A stretch of 9,587 bases of DNA, taken from positions 1,686,366 to 1,695,952 of the forward strand of contig KE159605.1 in NCBI GenBank assembly GCA_000403295.2, written 5' to 3'. Within the stretch, counting starts at the first letter, position 1; each line of letters begins with the position of its first letter. The position numbers and the translations under genes are program-made. This document shows positions 1-5,829 of the stretch, one piece after another. Below the pieces are notes generated by a model. That model searched no databases. It was not told the origin of the DNA and worked only from the letters and a program-made list of their open reading frames with translations. The DNA is from Lachnospiraceae bacterium M18-1 (GTDB lineage Bacteria; Bacillota; Clostridia; Lachnospirales; Lachnospiraceae).

Positions 1-180
1 CCCGCTGGTGGGCCTAAGAATCCCTGTCAGCATCTTCAAGATCGTCGATTTCCCCGCCCCGTTGGGGCCAAGAAGCCCGTATACACAGCACTCCGACACC
101 TGCAGAGATACCCCGCACACCGCGGAATGCCCCCGAAACTCTTTTGTTATACACTCTGTTTCTAAAATATGTTTCATCAT
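1..180 (-). CDS. ABC transporter ATP-binding protein, N-terminal part (runs off window)
   Basis: Only the first 60 residues are visible, read leftward from an ATG at 180. A second in-frame ATG follows immediately; the AAAGGA ribosome site at 187-192 lies 6 bases before the first and 9 before the second. The Walker A loop GPNGAGKST (residues 38-46) is intact and is followed by [12 protein letters not shown], which is typical of single-domain ABC ATPases. The opening ([12 protein letters not shown]) resembles the BcrA/LanF group, whose members power export of bacitracin, lantibiotics or other cell-envelope peptides; that assignment is inferred from style alone. The Walker B, signature and partner permease would lie left of the window. 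It follows a membrane-anchored XRE regulator and has its own promoter with direct repeats, which suits an inducible self-protection transporter. Confidence 0.85.
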   Translation of the reverse strand, partial: MMKHILETECITKEFRGHSAVCGVSLQVSECCVYGLLGPNGAGKSTILKMLTGILRPTSG

Positions 181-294
181 ATTCCATCCTTTCCCATAAC
201 TTTTTTCATACAGCATTTCGTATGGTCTGTCACTCGTTTGATGCAATAAAAACTTCTGTCTCGTAACCGATTACAGGAATAAGGATAACAGGGA

Positions 295-323
295 ATTATA
301 AAGAAAGTATAAGGAAATGAAAA
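295..323 (-). promoter_or_regulatory. Promoter of the ABC ATPase gene
   Basis: On the minus strand a perfect TATAAT (295-300) lies 17 bases downstream of TTTTCA (318-323, 4 of 6 matches to TTGACA). The transcript would have a leader of roughly 105 bases before the ATG at 180. The weak -35 combined with direct repeats covering the spacer suggests an activator-dependent promoter (inference). Confidence 0.55.
297..318. repeat. Tandem 11-bp direct repeat, probable regulator binding site
   Basis: TATAAAGAAAG (297-307) is followed directly by TATAAGGAAAT (308-318). An 11-bp period places both units on one face of the helix, as in OmpR-type response-regulator boxes. The repeat overlaps the -10 and spacer of the ABC gene promoter. 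A near-identical pair occurs at 1419-1440. The protein that binds it is unknown; a response regulator or the neighbouring XRE protein are both possible. Confidence 0.45.
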
Positions 324-341
324 ATCTTTTTTAGCAAACAA

Positions 342-379
342 AAATGGAAAAGCCGCAGACCATTTTCAATCTGCGACTT
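342..379 (-). terminator. Terminator downstream of the XRE gene
   Basis: On the minus strand, 370-379 pairs with 350-359 (10 bp, one G-U pair, 10-base loop). The downstream flank reads CTTTTCC then ATTTTTG. It separates the XRE gene from the ABC gene promoter, so the two are probably separate transcripts. Confidence 0.6.
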
Positions 380-481
380 TGGGATAAAAATAATCTATTC
401 ACTTTCTATGTTCTGCTTCGAGTACCTCACAAATCTTCTATACCTCCTTTTCTTCCACACGGGACGGTGCATAATTTGCAA

Positions 482-907
482 TTAGTAGGTACGCCAAAAT
501 ATATTGGATTCTGGATAAATAAAATGCAGTATAACCGAAACTATTATAACCAGGCAAAGAAATATAAAACTGCCCACTATAAACCATTTTATCCCTTTTA
601 AAATATCTTTGAGAGTTCTATTCTGAAAAATAGAGTTCACGTCTTGAGAAACTCGATAAATCGAATCTATTTTCTCATTTGTAAAAGAATTTTCCCTTAC
701 TTCCTGCACATCAATATCCTTCACAAGTTCATCTAAAGTCATATCAAAGAAATCACTTAACATGACCAATCTAGTAAAATCTGGGTATGACTGCCCTGCC
801 TCCCACTTTGAAACCGTTTGCCTTGATACCTGCATTTCCATTCCCAGTTCTTCTTGTGAGAGTCCTTTTTCTTTCCTAAGTTTTAATAATTTTTCATTGA
901 ATTTCAT
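482..907 (-). CDS. XRE-family transcriptional regulator with a C-terminal membrane helix
   Basis: The 141-residue protein begins with a classic HTH-XRE domain (about residues 6-61). Its recognition helix region is SRQTVSKWEAG (28-38), followed by YPDFTRLVMLSDFF and the usual TLDELVK. After a polar linker (65-105) a hydrophobic stretch at about 107-130 (KWFIVGSFIFLCLVIIVSV) predicts one membrane helix with a short tail. The start at 907 is fixed by GGAGG at 917-921, 9 bases upstream. Membrane-bound XRE proteins often control an adjacent transporter; BcrR of bacitracin resistance is a known example with more helices. The ABC ATPase lies just downstream, so local regulation is plausible but unproven. 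Its promoter appears to come from the mobile element that begins 6 bases before the ribosome site. Confidence 0.9.
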   Translation of the reverse strand: MKFNEKLLKLRKEKGLSQEELGMEMQVSRQTVSKWEAGQSYPDFTRLVMLSDFFDMTLDELVKDIDVQEVRENSFTNEKIDSIYRVSQDVNSIFQNRTLKDILKGIKWFIVGSFIFLCLVIIVSVILHFIYPESNIFWRTY

Positions 908-926
908 TTCACATTTCCTCCTTTTT

Positions 927-1058
927 TAGTACACCGAATAATAAGTAACCACCATATAACTTGCCTGATTTTCCATCTGCATCGTTGTCGTCAATCGGCG
1001 TAGCGCCCACTACGCCTCATTCCTCCGCCTTGCATATGAAAAATTATTCTGTGTACTA
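927..1058 (-). mobile_element. MITE-like element E1
   Basis: This 132-bp non-coding element has imperfect terminal inverted repeats: TAGTACACCGAATAAT at 927-942 against the complement of 1043-1058 (one mismatch). Its core (960-1051) matches the reverse complement of E2's core (1129-1222) along its length, clearly related although diverged. It contains a perfect 7-bp hairpin (997-1003 with 1010-1016, GGCGTAG/CTACGCC). Ends of the form TA-GT...AC-TA suggest TA target duplication as in the IS630/Tc1-mariner group (inference). There is no coding capacity. It ends 5 bases before the XRE gene's ribosome site. Confidence 0.65.
938..967 (-). promoter_or_regulatory. Candidate promoter of the XRE gene, inside element E1
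   Basis: On the minus strand CAGGCA (962-967), an 18-base spacer and TATTAT (938-943, 5 of 6) would start a transcript near 931, giving a leader of about 24 bases that contains the GGAGG site. It occupies the same place in E1 as the stronger TAGACA/TATAAT pair in E2. The -35 is poor, so this remains a candidate. Confidence 0.4.
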
Positions 1059-1091
1059 GCCTACAATAAAATGGATTTGGCTTCAAGTAAT

Positions 1092-1258
1092 CTAGTGTAG
1101 TGACCGCATTATATCCGATGAAACTCCGCAGGATAATTTTTCATCGGCAAGGCGGCTGAATGAGGCGTAGCCGGTAGCTACGTCGATTGAAGCCAACACA
1201 GTCCGATGGAAAATTAGACAAGGAGGTTTATTGGAATATAATGCGGTCACTACACTAG
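1092..1258 (+). mobile_element. MITE-like element E2 with perfect 23-bp terminal repeats
   Basis: Bases 1092-1114 are the exact reverse complement of 1236-1258; both ends begin CTAGTGTAGTGACCGC. The 167-bp element has no open frame. Inside are further paired blocks: 1136-1146 region with its counterpart near 1204-1214 (CCGATG-type arms), and a central hairpin (1164-1171 with 1177-1184, one G-U pair). The whole could fold as one long interrupted hairpin. The outer CTAG on both sides fits insertion into CTAG with duplication of TA, a known habit of IS630-type transposases. A parent transposase is not in this window. Confidence 0.75.
1215..1242 (+). promoter_or_regulatory. Outward-facing promoter in the right end of E2
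   Basis: TAGACA (1215-1220, 5 of 6) is followed after 16 bases by a perfect TATAAT (1237-1242) that lies inside the terminal repeat. Transcription would leave the element rightward toward the cytidylate kinase-like gene, about 375 bases away. Because the repeat is symmetric, the left end also carries TATAAT on the minus strand (1108-1113), but with only a poor -35. Confidence 0.5.
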
Positions 1259-1418
1259 GTTGTCAATTTGTCAATATTGACGCACATTTCATGGGTTTCT
1301 GAAAATTAACATTGTGTCAATAACTTTTAACACACCTTTTATGTATTCCAATCCCGATTAATCACTATCAGTAACATCAAAATGATGCTATATTCCCGAC
1401 CGTATCACAATGATGAAA
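1259..1418. other. Intergenic stretch with a short perfect palindrome
   Basis: No gene is visible. The only clear structure is GTCAATATTGAC (1270-1281), a perfect 12-bp dyad, with further TGTCAAT copies at 1261-1267 and 1315-1321; this could be an operator. From 1282 to 1418, apart from that last copy, nothing else stands out. Confidence 0.4.
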
Positions 1419-1440
1419 AATAAGAAAAGTATAAAGAAAT
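1419..1440. repeat. Second tandem 11-bp direct repeat
   Basis: AATAAGAAAAG (1419-1429) is followed directly by TATAAAGAAAT (1430-1440). Unit length, spacing and sequence match the pair at 297-318. It lies 33 bases upstream of the -35 of the cytidylate kinase-like gene's promoter, a usual place for an activator. Alternatively it is a relic of a leftward promoter like that of the ABC gene. Confidence 0.4.
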
Positions 1441-1472
1441 GTTATTTTTTTCGTTTTCTTTTTACGCTTCGG

Positions 1473-1501
1473 TAGTCATTTTCTGAAAACTTTGTTATAA
1501 T
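1473..1501 (+). promoter_or_regulatory. Promoter of the cytidylate kinase-like gene
   Basis: A perfect TATAAT (1496-1501) sits 17 bases after TAGTCA (1473-1478, 4 of 6). Transcription would begin near 1508 and give a leader of about 115 bases. Confidence 0.55.
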
Positions 1502-1530
1502 GGAGATAGTAGAAACCGATATTTTTCCAA

Positions 1531-1600
1531 TACAGAGAGCCTGCGCCCGGCAGTTTTTCTGTATAAAATCCCGATGCCATGCACTCTCGCCGCACGGCAT
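1531..1600 (+). promoter_or_regulatory. Structured 5' leader of the cytidylate kinase-like gene
   Basis: Two potential hairpins lie between the promoter and the ribosome site. The first closes with TACAGA (1531-1536)/TCTGTA (1558-1563) around CTGC (1541-1544)/GCAG (1550-1553), and GCAG is followed by TTTTT. The second pairs 1574-1582 with 1592-1600 (8 of 9 positions, 9-base loop) and ends 7 bases before AAAGGAG (1608-1614). They may modulate expression, but I recognise no known riboswitch. Confidence 0.3.
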
Positions 1601-1623
1601 AAAAGTGAAAGGAGCCCTGTACT

Positions 1624-2253
1624 ATGACAAAACGAATCATCACTATCAATCGGATGTATGGGAGTAACGGAAGAAAAATTGGAAAGGCGCTGGCCGATGA
1701 GCTTGGAATCCAATACTATGACAAGGAACTCATCCGGATCGCCAGTGAAAAGGAAGGCATCCCATATGAAGAATTACAAAAAGTAGACGAGAAGCGGGCC
1801 AGCCAGTGGCGTTATCCGCTGGACGAGCCCATGCAGATGGCGCCCCAGTACCGCTTTTATCCCATGAACGACGTACTCTACCAGACGGAAAGCGAGATCA
1901 TCCTCTCCCTTTCCGAGCGGGAAGACTGCGTCATCATCGGGCGCTGCGCCGGACATATCCTGGAAAAGCGTGCTCTGCGCGTATTTATCCATGCCCCCTT
2001 TGATTATCGGGTATCCGTGGCAGCAAAACGGATGGACATCCCGGAGCGGGATGCCCGTGTATTTGTAAAAAAAATGGACAAAGAACGCCGAAACTATTAC
2101 GAATATTTCACAGATGAAAAATGGCTGGACATCACATCCTATGATCTGTGCATCGACAGCAGCCGCTTCACAGAAGCACAGGCTGTCCAGATTCTGAAGG
2201 CTGCTTATGAAGACCGTTACTGTCCGGAGGATGCTGCCGGTGAGATCGGATGA
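1624..2253 (+). CDS. Cytidylate kinase-like family protein
   Basis: The 209-residue protein opens with ITINRMYGSNGRKIG (residues 6-20), the altered P-loop of the cytidylate kinase-like (AAA_26) family common in Lachnospiraceae. It continues with ALADELGIQYYDKELI. Later come the conserved VIIGRCAGHIL (103-113), VFIHAP (120-125) and an arginine-rich lid, with KKMDKERRNYYEYFTDEKW (149-167) near the nucleotide site. True Cmk proteins use GxGKS/T-type loops; this family keeps the fold, but its substrate is not established, so a nucleoside-phosphate kinase role is inferred. The start at 1624 has AAAGGAG 9 bases upstream. It converges with the NUDIX gene, with 3 bases between the stop codons, and stands alone as a transcript under a promoter with a long leader. 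Confidence 0.9.
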   Translation: MTKRIITINRMYGSNGRKIGKALADELGIQYYDKELIRIASEKEGIPYEELQKVDEKRASQWRYPLDEPMQMAPQYRFYPMNDVLYQTESEIILSLSEREDCVIIGRCAGHILEKRALRVFIHAPFDYRVSVAAKRMDIPERDARVFVKKMDKERRNYYEYFTDEKWLDITSYDLCIDSSRFTEAQAVQILKAAYEDRYCPEDAAGEIG

Positions 2254-2256
2254 CGG

Positions 2257-2736
2257 TCAGCCTAATTCTATTGTTTTTCCGTCCAGAGCTGCGTACTGCA
2301 GCTCTCCTTTTTTATCATAGACCAGCTTCAGTGAAAAAAACGGCTGTCCTTCATCCAGAAGCCGGAAGAAAATCTTATCGCCTTCCCAAAGCTCCAGCTC
2401 TTCGATCTTCTTCTTAGCCACCCATTCCAGCTGCCCTTCATCACAGGGAATCGCTTCCCCCTCAAATCCGTCTGCCGTATAGAGGGACATGTATTCTGTC
2501 ACATCATCCCCGTAAATAAAAGTCACGATTCCTCTGTATCTCCAGGAAGTCAGTGTATATCCTGTCTCCTCCTTCACCTCACGGAGCAGGCATTCCTCCG
2601 GGCTCTCCCCCTTTTCGAAATGTCCGCCCACGCCGATCCATTTGTCCTTATTGATATCATTCTTCTTCACTGTCCGGTGAAGCATCAGATATTGATCGTC
2701 CTTTTCTAAATAACACAACGTACTCAAACTGACCAT
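2257..2736 (-). CDS. MutT/8-oxo-dGTP diphosphatase-type NUDIX hydrolase
   Basis: The 159-residue protein has a complete NUDIX box: G38, E44, R52-E53, E56-E57 and G59 fit GX5EX7REUXEEXGU, with Y60 in the last position. The preceding KWIGVGGHFEKGES and the N-terminal LCYLEKDDQYLMLHR resemble the MTH1/MutT group that hydrolyses oxidised nucleoside triphosphates to monophosphates. NUDIX substrate ranges are broad, so the exact substrate is uncertain. The ATG at 2736 has AGGTAGGG just upstream. It lies downstream of lon on the same strand, 147 bases away, with no convincing terminator between, so lon read-through is possible. Its C-terminal coding region doubles as a terminator for the opposing gene. 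Confidence 0.88.
   Translation of the reverse strand: MVSLSTLCYLEKDDQYLMLHRTVKKNDINKDKWIGVGGHFEKGESPEECLLREVKEETGYTLTSWRYRGIVTFIYGDDVTEYMSLYTADGFEGEAIPCDEGQLEWVAKKKIEELELWEGDKIFFRLLDEGQPFFSLKLVYDKKGELQYAALDGKTIELG
2285..2313 (+). terminator. Plus-strand terminator inside the opposing NUDIX gene
   Basis: AGAGCTGC (2285-2292) and GCAGCTCT (2298-2305) form a perfect 8-bp stem with a 5-base loop, followed by CC and six T (2308-2313). It would end the cytidylate kinase-like transcript 30-60 bases after its stop. The minus strand lacks a T-run, so it acts in one direction only. Confidence 0.75.
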
Positions 2737-2855
2737 GTTCCCTACCTCTTTTATTTCACACAGTATTTTTATCCCTGCTCTTATATACTGCCTTTATCCT
2801 GACGTACTGCATGTAAAATATTCCTTTTGCCGGCTCCCTACAGCTGCTGACATAC

Positions 2856-2876
2856 CTAGTGTACTGACCGCTTTAT
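2856..2876 (+). repeat. Solo terminal repeat of the E2 family, next to lon
   Basis: These 21 bases match the terminal repeat of E2 (1092-1112) at 19 positions, with differences at the 9th and 17th bases. No partner end and no element core are visible in the surrounding 147 bases. It ends 7 bases before the lon stop codon. It is most simply a remnant of a deleted copy. Confidence 0.6.
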
Positions 2877-2883
2877 CTTCCGC

Positions 2884-5148
2884 TCAGAGAACCCGGTCCA
2901 GAACTTCCTCCACCTTCTTCACCGGTATGATCTCCAGCTTTTCCTTCACTTCCTCTGCCACATCGTCCAGGTCATCCACATTGTCTTCTGGAATAAATAC
3001 CTTAGAAATGCCTGCACGCTGCGCCGCCATCAGCTTTTCCGGCAGCCCGCCGATAGGCATCACCGTCCCCCGCAGGGACACCTCGCCTGTCATGGCATAT
3101 TCCGGGCTCACCGGTTTTCCAGTTACCAGGGACGCCAGGGCTGTCGTCAAAGTGATCCCCGCCGAAGGTCCGTCCTTCGGCACCGCTCCAGATGGCACAT
3201 GGATATGCAGGTCATTCTCCTTAAATACCTCCGACTCCTTCGGAAACCTGGCTTTCACAAGGCTGACTGCGATCTGCGCAGATTCCTTCATCACATCTCC
3301 AAGCTGTCCGGTCACTTTCACCTTTCCTTCACCCTTTGTAAATATCGTCTCTACGAAAAGAATCTCCCCGCCTGCTGCCGTCCACGCCAGCCCGGTAACG
3401 ATTCCCTGTTTCTTTTCTTCCAGAGCTTCCTCGTGCCGGATCGGCTTCCGATCCAAAAATTCTGGCAGCCTTTTCGGGCTTACCGTGATGCTCTTCTGCT
3501 CTCCCTTGACCAGCTTCACTGCTGCATATCTGCACAGACCGTCCAGCCGCTTTTTCAATCCCCGCACGCCGGATTCCCTTGTATAGTCACTGATGATCGC
3601 CCGCAGAGCCTGATCTGTCACTTTCAGATTCTGTGCCTTGATCCCCATTCCCTTCATCGCCTTGGGAAGCAGGTGCTTCCTCCCGATCTGAAACTTTTCC
3701 ACCGCCGTATACCCCGGGAACTGGATCACCTCCATCCGGTTCAGCAGCGGTTCCGGAATCGTATCTGTAGTATTTGCCGTACATACAAATAACACGTCCG
3801 ACAGGTCATAAGGCACATTCATATAATGGTCTGTAAAAGTATTATTCTGCTCCGGATCCAGAACTTCCAGCAGTGCGCTCGCCGGATCCCCGCTGTAATC
3901 CCTGGACAGCTTATCCACCTCATCCAATACCATCACTGGATTGGATGTTCCGCACCGCTTCATCCCTTCCATGATCCTGCCCGGCATAGCGCCCACATAG
4001 GTCCTTCTATGTCCCCGGATCTCCGCCTCATCCCGCACACCGCCGAGGCTGACCCGGACATACTTCCGGTGAAGTGCCTCCGCAATACTCTGCCCGATGC
4101 TCGTTTTACCGGTCCCCGGCGCTCCTACGAATAGAAGGATGGAACCTGACTGGCTCTGCTTCAGCGTCATCACCGCCATCTGCTGGATGATTCTCTGCTT
4201 CACCTTCTTCAGCCCGTAATGCTCCCTGTCCAGGATTTCCTCGGATTCCTTCAGATCTACATCCTCCGCATCCATCTTCTTCCAGGACAAGCTTGTCACA
4301 AAATCAAGGTAGTCATAGAGCAAGCCATACTCATGGCTGTCCTTCCCTTCCTGCTTCATCCGGTTCAGAACCTTGTCGGCTTCCTTCCTGGCATCCTGGT
4401 TCATCCCTGAATCCTCAAGCTTTTGCTCAAACTTCCGGATATCAGATACATTTTCCGGATGCATCTCATCCAACTGCCTCTGAAGAAAATCAATCTGCTT
4501 CTTGATGGCCTCTTCCCGATAGACCTTCTCATGCTTCTCCTGCTGTGCTGACTCTGCTTCCTCACTGACCCTGGCCATCTCGATAAACTCATAGATTGCC
4601 TTTTCAATCCGCTCTGTGCGCTCTGATACCGTATCAGCCGCAAGGATCGCATATCTTTCATCGTCAGACAGCGTCAGGTAGCCGGACAGGGCAGACACCA
4701 CCTCATTCATGGACTTCCAGTGCAGGACATAGCTGCGCGCCCAGATTCCCCACTGAAAACCCTGTATAAAATGCAGCAGTGAGGAACGCATTTTTTCAAA
4801 CCGCTCCTGAAGCTCCTCTGCTTCGATATCCTGCTCTACTTCCCTGACGGATACAGATGCCTCAATTACTTCCTCTGTCACCTGCAGATCGGAGACCTCC
4901 ACCCGGTCTTCGGTCTTTACACTGACGTTCCCATCCCCGTCAATGGTCTCCAGCACGCCGATCACTCCGATCGGATAGAAGTCGGACATGCTCATGTCCT
5001 TTCTGCTTTTGTCCTCCTTAAGCATCAAAAACAGAAGCTGATCTCCTTTCTCCGCCCCCTGTGCCCCCAGGTCTTTCAGTACGTCTTTCTTAAAATAATA
5101 GGTCACTTCCGGCAAAATAATCATATCATATATAGGTATTGTAATCAT
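2884..5148 (-). CDS. lon: ATP-dependent Lon protease (endopeptidase La)
   Basis: This 754-residue cytoplasmic protease degrades misfolded and regulatory proteins. It has an N-terminal substrate-recognition domain (about 1-105), a helical/coiled-coil region (105-290) and an AAA+ domain with Walker A GAPGTGKT (342-349) and Walker B MVLDEVDK (406-413). The arginine-rich GVRDEAEIRGHRRTYVGAMP follows Walker A. The C-terminal protease domain carries the Ser-Lys dyad, S662 in PKDGPSAG and K705 in GGLPEKL, 43 residues apart as in E. coli Lon. It is slightly shorter than typical (about 770-810), with a compact N-terminus, but the catalytic parts are complete. AAGGAG lies 7 bases before the ATG at 5148. 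A CIRCE operator in its leader points to HrcA heat-shock control. Confidence 0.97.
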   Translation of the reverse strand: MITIPIYDMIILPEVTYYFKKDVLKDLGAQGAEKGDQLLFLMLKEDKSRKDMSMSDFYPIGVIGVLETIDGDGNVSVKTEDRVEVSDLQVTEEVIEASVSVREVEQDIEAEELQERFEKMRSSLLHFIQGFQWGIWARSYVLHWKSMNEVVSALSGYLTLSDDERYAILAADTVSERTERIEKAIYEFIEMARVSEEAESAQQEKHEKVYREEAIKKQIDFLQRQLDEMHPENVSDIRKFEQKLEDSGMNQDARKEADKVLNRMKQEGKDSHEYGLLYDYLDFVTSLSWKKMDAEDVDLKESEEILDREHYGLKKVKQRIIQQMAVMTLKQSQSGSILLFVGAPGTGKTSIGQSIAEALHRKYVRVSLGGVRDEAEIRGHRRTYVGAMPGRIMEGMKRCGTSNPVMVLDEVDKLSRDYSGDPASALLEVLDPEQNNTFTDHYMNVPYDLSDVLFVCTANTTDTIPEPLLNRMEVIQFPGYTAVEKFQIGRKHLLPKAMKGMGIKAQNLKVTDQALRAIISDYTRESGVRGLKKRLDGLCRYAAVKLVKGEQKSITVSPKRLPEFLDRKPIRHEEALEEKKQGIVTGLAWTAAGGEILFVETIFTKGEGKVKVTGQLGDVMKESAQIAVSLVKARFPKESEVFKENDLHIHVPSGAVPKDGPSAGITLTTALASLVTGKPVSPEYAMTGEVSLRGTVMPIGGLPEKLMAAQRAGISKVFIPEDNVDDLDDVAEEVKEKLEIIPVKKVEEVLDRVL

Positions 5149-5164
5149 ATAGTCTCTCCTTCTG

Positions 5165-5191
5165 TCAGCACTCTGTATCGCAGAGTGCTAA
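5165..5191. promoter_or_regulatory. CIRCE operator (HrcA binding site) upstream of lon
   Basis: TCAGCACTC, a 9-base spacer and GAGTGCTAA match the CIRCE consensus TTAGCACTC-N9-GAGTGCTAA with one mismatch. It lies just downstream of the predicted lon start site and 16 bases before the lon ATG, the usual position for HrcA repression. Release on heat stress is established for groE/dnaK CIRCE; control of lon is inferred. Confidence 0.9.
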
Positions 5192-5201
5192 ACTCTTTGT
5201 T

Positions 5202-5230
5202 ACCATACCACACTTCCCGGCATTTGTAAA
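5202..5230 (-). promoter_or_regulatory. Promoter of lon
   Basis: On the minus strand TTTACA (5225-5230, 5 of 6), a 17-base spacer and TATGGT (5202-5207, 4 of 6) precede the CIRCE dyad by about 10 bases. Transcription would start near 5195, so the operator would cover the beginning of the transcript. Confidence 0.65.
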
Positions 5231-5266
5231 GCACAGAGTCTGCTGAAAATCAATTGTTTCTACCGA

Positions 5267-5302
5267 TAAAAAAGTGATTTGTATGAACATTTACAAACCA
5301 CT
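5267..5302 (-). terminator. Terminator after the hemerythrin gene
   Basis: On the minus strand 5292-5302 pairs with 5273-5283 (11 bp including one G-U pair, 8-base loop) and is followed by TTTTTTA. It separates the hemerythrin/NudC region from lon. Confidence 0.85.
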
Positions 5303-5335
5303 CTTTTGTGTTCCCCGATATTTTATTTCAGCCTC

Positions 5336-5758
5336 TCAGAGATTATCACTGTTCCCGCGTATAAATCTATATTCTGCTACAGAACGGTCAAAACCCTTAA
5401 TATGCCGATACAGCCATTCAATCACGTTACGGTTTACCTGCTCTACAAATGCCGGTGTCGGGCCTTCCTCTTCCACAAGCATCTCGTGAAGCTCCTCTAC
5501 CACATTTCTCAGCTTAGCATGCTCCTCTTTATGCTCTTTTATCCCCGGATAATCCATTTCCTCCTGCAGCTTTTCCTCTGCTGTAAAATGAAAATCCGTA
5601 TACTCTGCCAGATAATCCAGCGTCTTTACCGCTGCCAGCTTATCGTTGCCCTCCTCGCAGCTGTCCAGCAGGCCGTTGATCTTTTCGATCAGTTCTTTGT
5701 GCTGAGAATCGATCATCTCGTTTCCGGTTATCAATGTTTCATCAAATTCTGCTCTCAT
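5336..5758 (-). CDS. Bacteriohemerythrin
   Basis: The 140-residue single-domain protein has all seven di-iron ligands in the expected spacing: H20, H57, E61 (HX3E), H76, H80 (HX3H), H119 and D124 (HX4D). It is predicted to be a soluble four-helix bundle that reversibly binds O2 at a non-haem di-iron site. In anaerobes such proteins are thought to deliver or scavenge oxygen, or to buffer iron. There is no added signalling domain, so it is not a chemoreceptor fusion. The ATG at 5758 has AAAGGAAG upstream. NudC ends 71 bases before it on the same strand; a candidate promoter lies in that gap and a strong terminator follows the gene. Confidence 0.95.
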   Translation of the reverse strand: MRAEFDETLITGNEMIDSQHKELIEKINGLLDSCEEGNDKLAAVKTLDYLAEYTDFHFTAEEKLQEEMDYPGIKEHKEEHAKLRNVVEELHEMLVEEEGPTPAFVEQVNRNVIEWLYRHIKGFDRSVAEYRFIRGNSDNL

Positions 5759-5779
5759 CGTTTATCTTCCTTTCTCATT

Positions 5780-5809
5780 TATATATGAACTTTGCAAATA
5801 CAATGCCAA
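5780..5809 (-). promoter_or_regulatory. Candidate promoter of the hemerythrin gene
   Basis: On the minus strand TTGGCA (5804-5809, 5 of 6) and TATATA (5780-5785, 5 of 6) are 18 bases apart. The start would fall near 5773, leaving a short leader with the ribosome site. Read-through from NudC remains possible. Confidence 0.45.
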
Positions 5810-5829
5810 ATTCTTTTGTCGGAATCAGT

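Noticed and set aside
395..472. A 25-residue very basic minus-strand ORF (MHRPVWKKRRYRRF...) between the XRE gene and its terminator
   Set aside because: There is no ribosome site before its ATG. The AAAGGAGG-like stretch is inside it (about 441-448) and has no well-placed start after it.
927..1258. CRISPR array or riboswitch in the repeat-rich intergenic region
   Set aside because: There are only two diverged inverted copies with terminal inverted repeats, no regular spacers and no known aptamer pattern. Mobile elements explain the structure.
2735..4505. Several long plus-strand open frames opposite lon
   Set aside because: They are antisense shadows of a clear Lon coding sequence, low-complexity, with no ribosome sites or recognisable domains.
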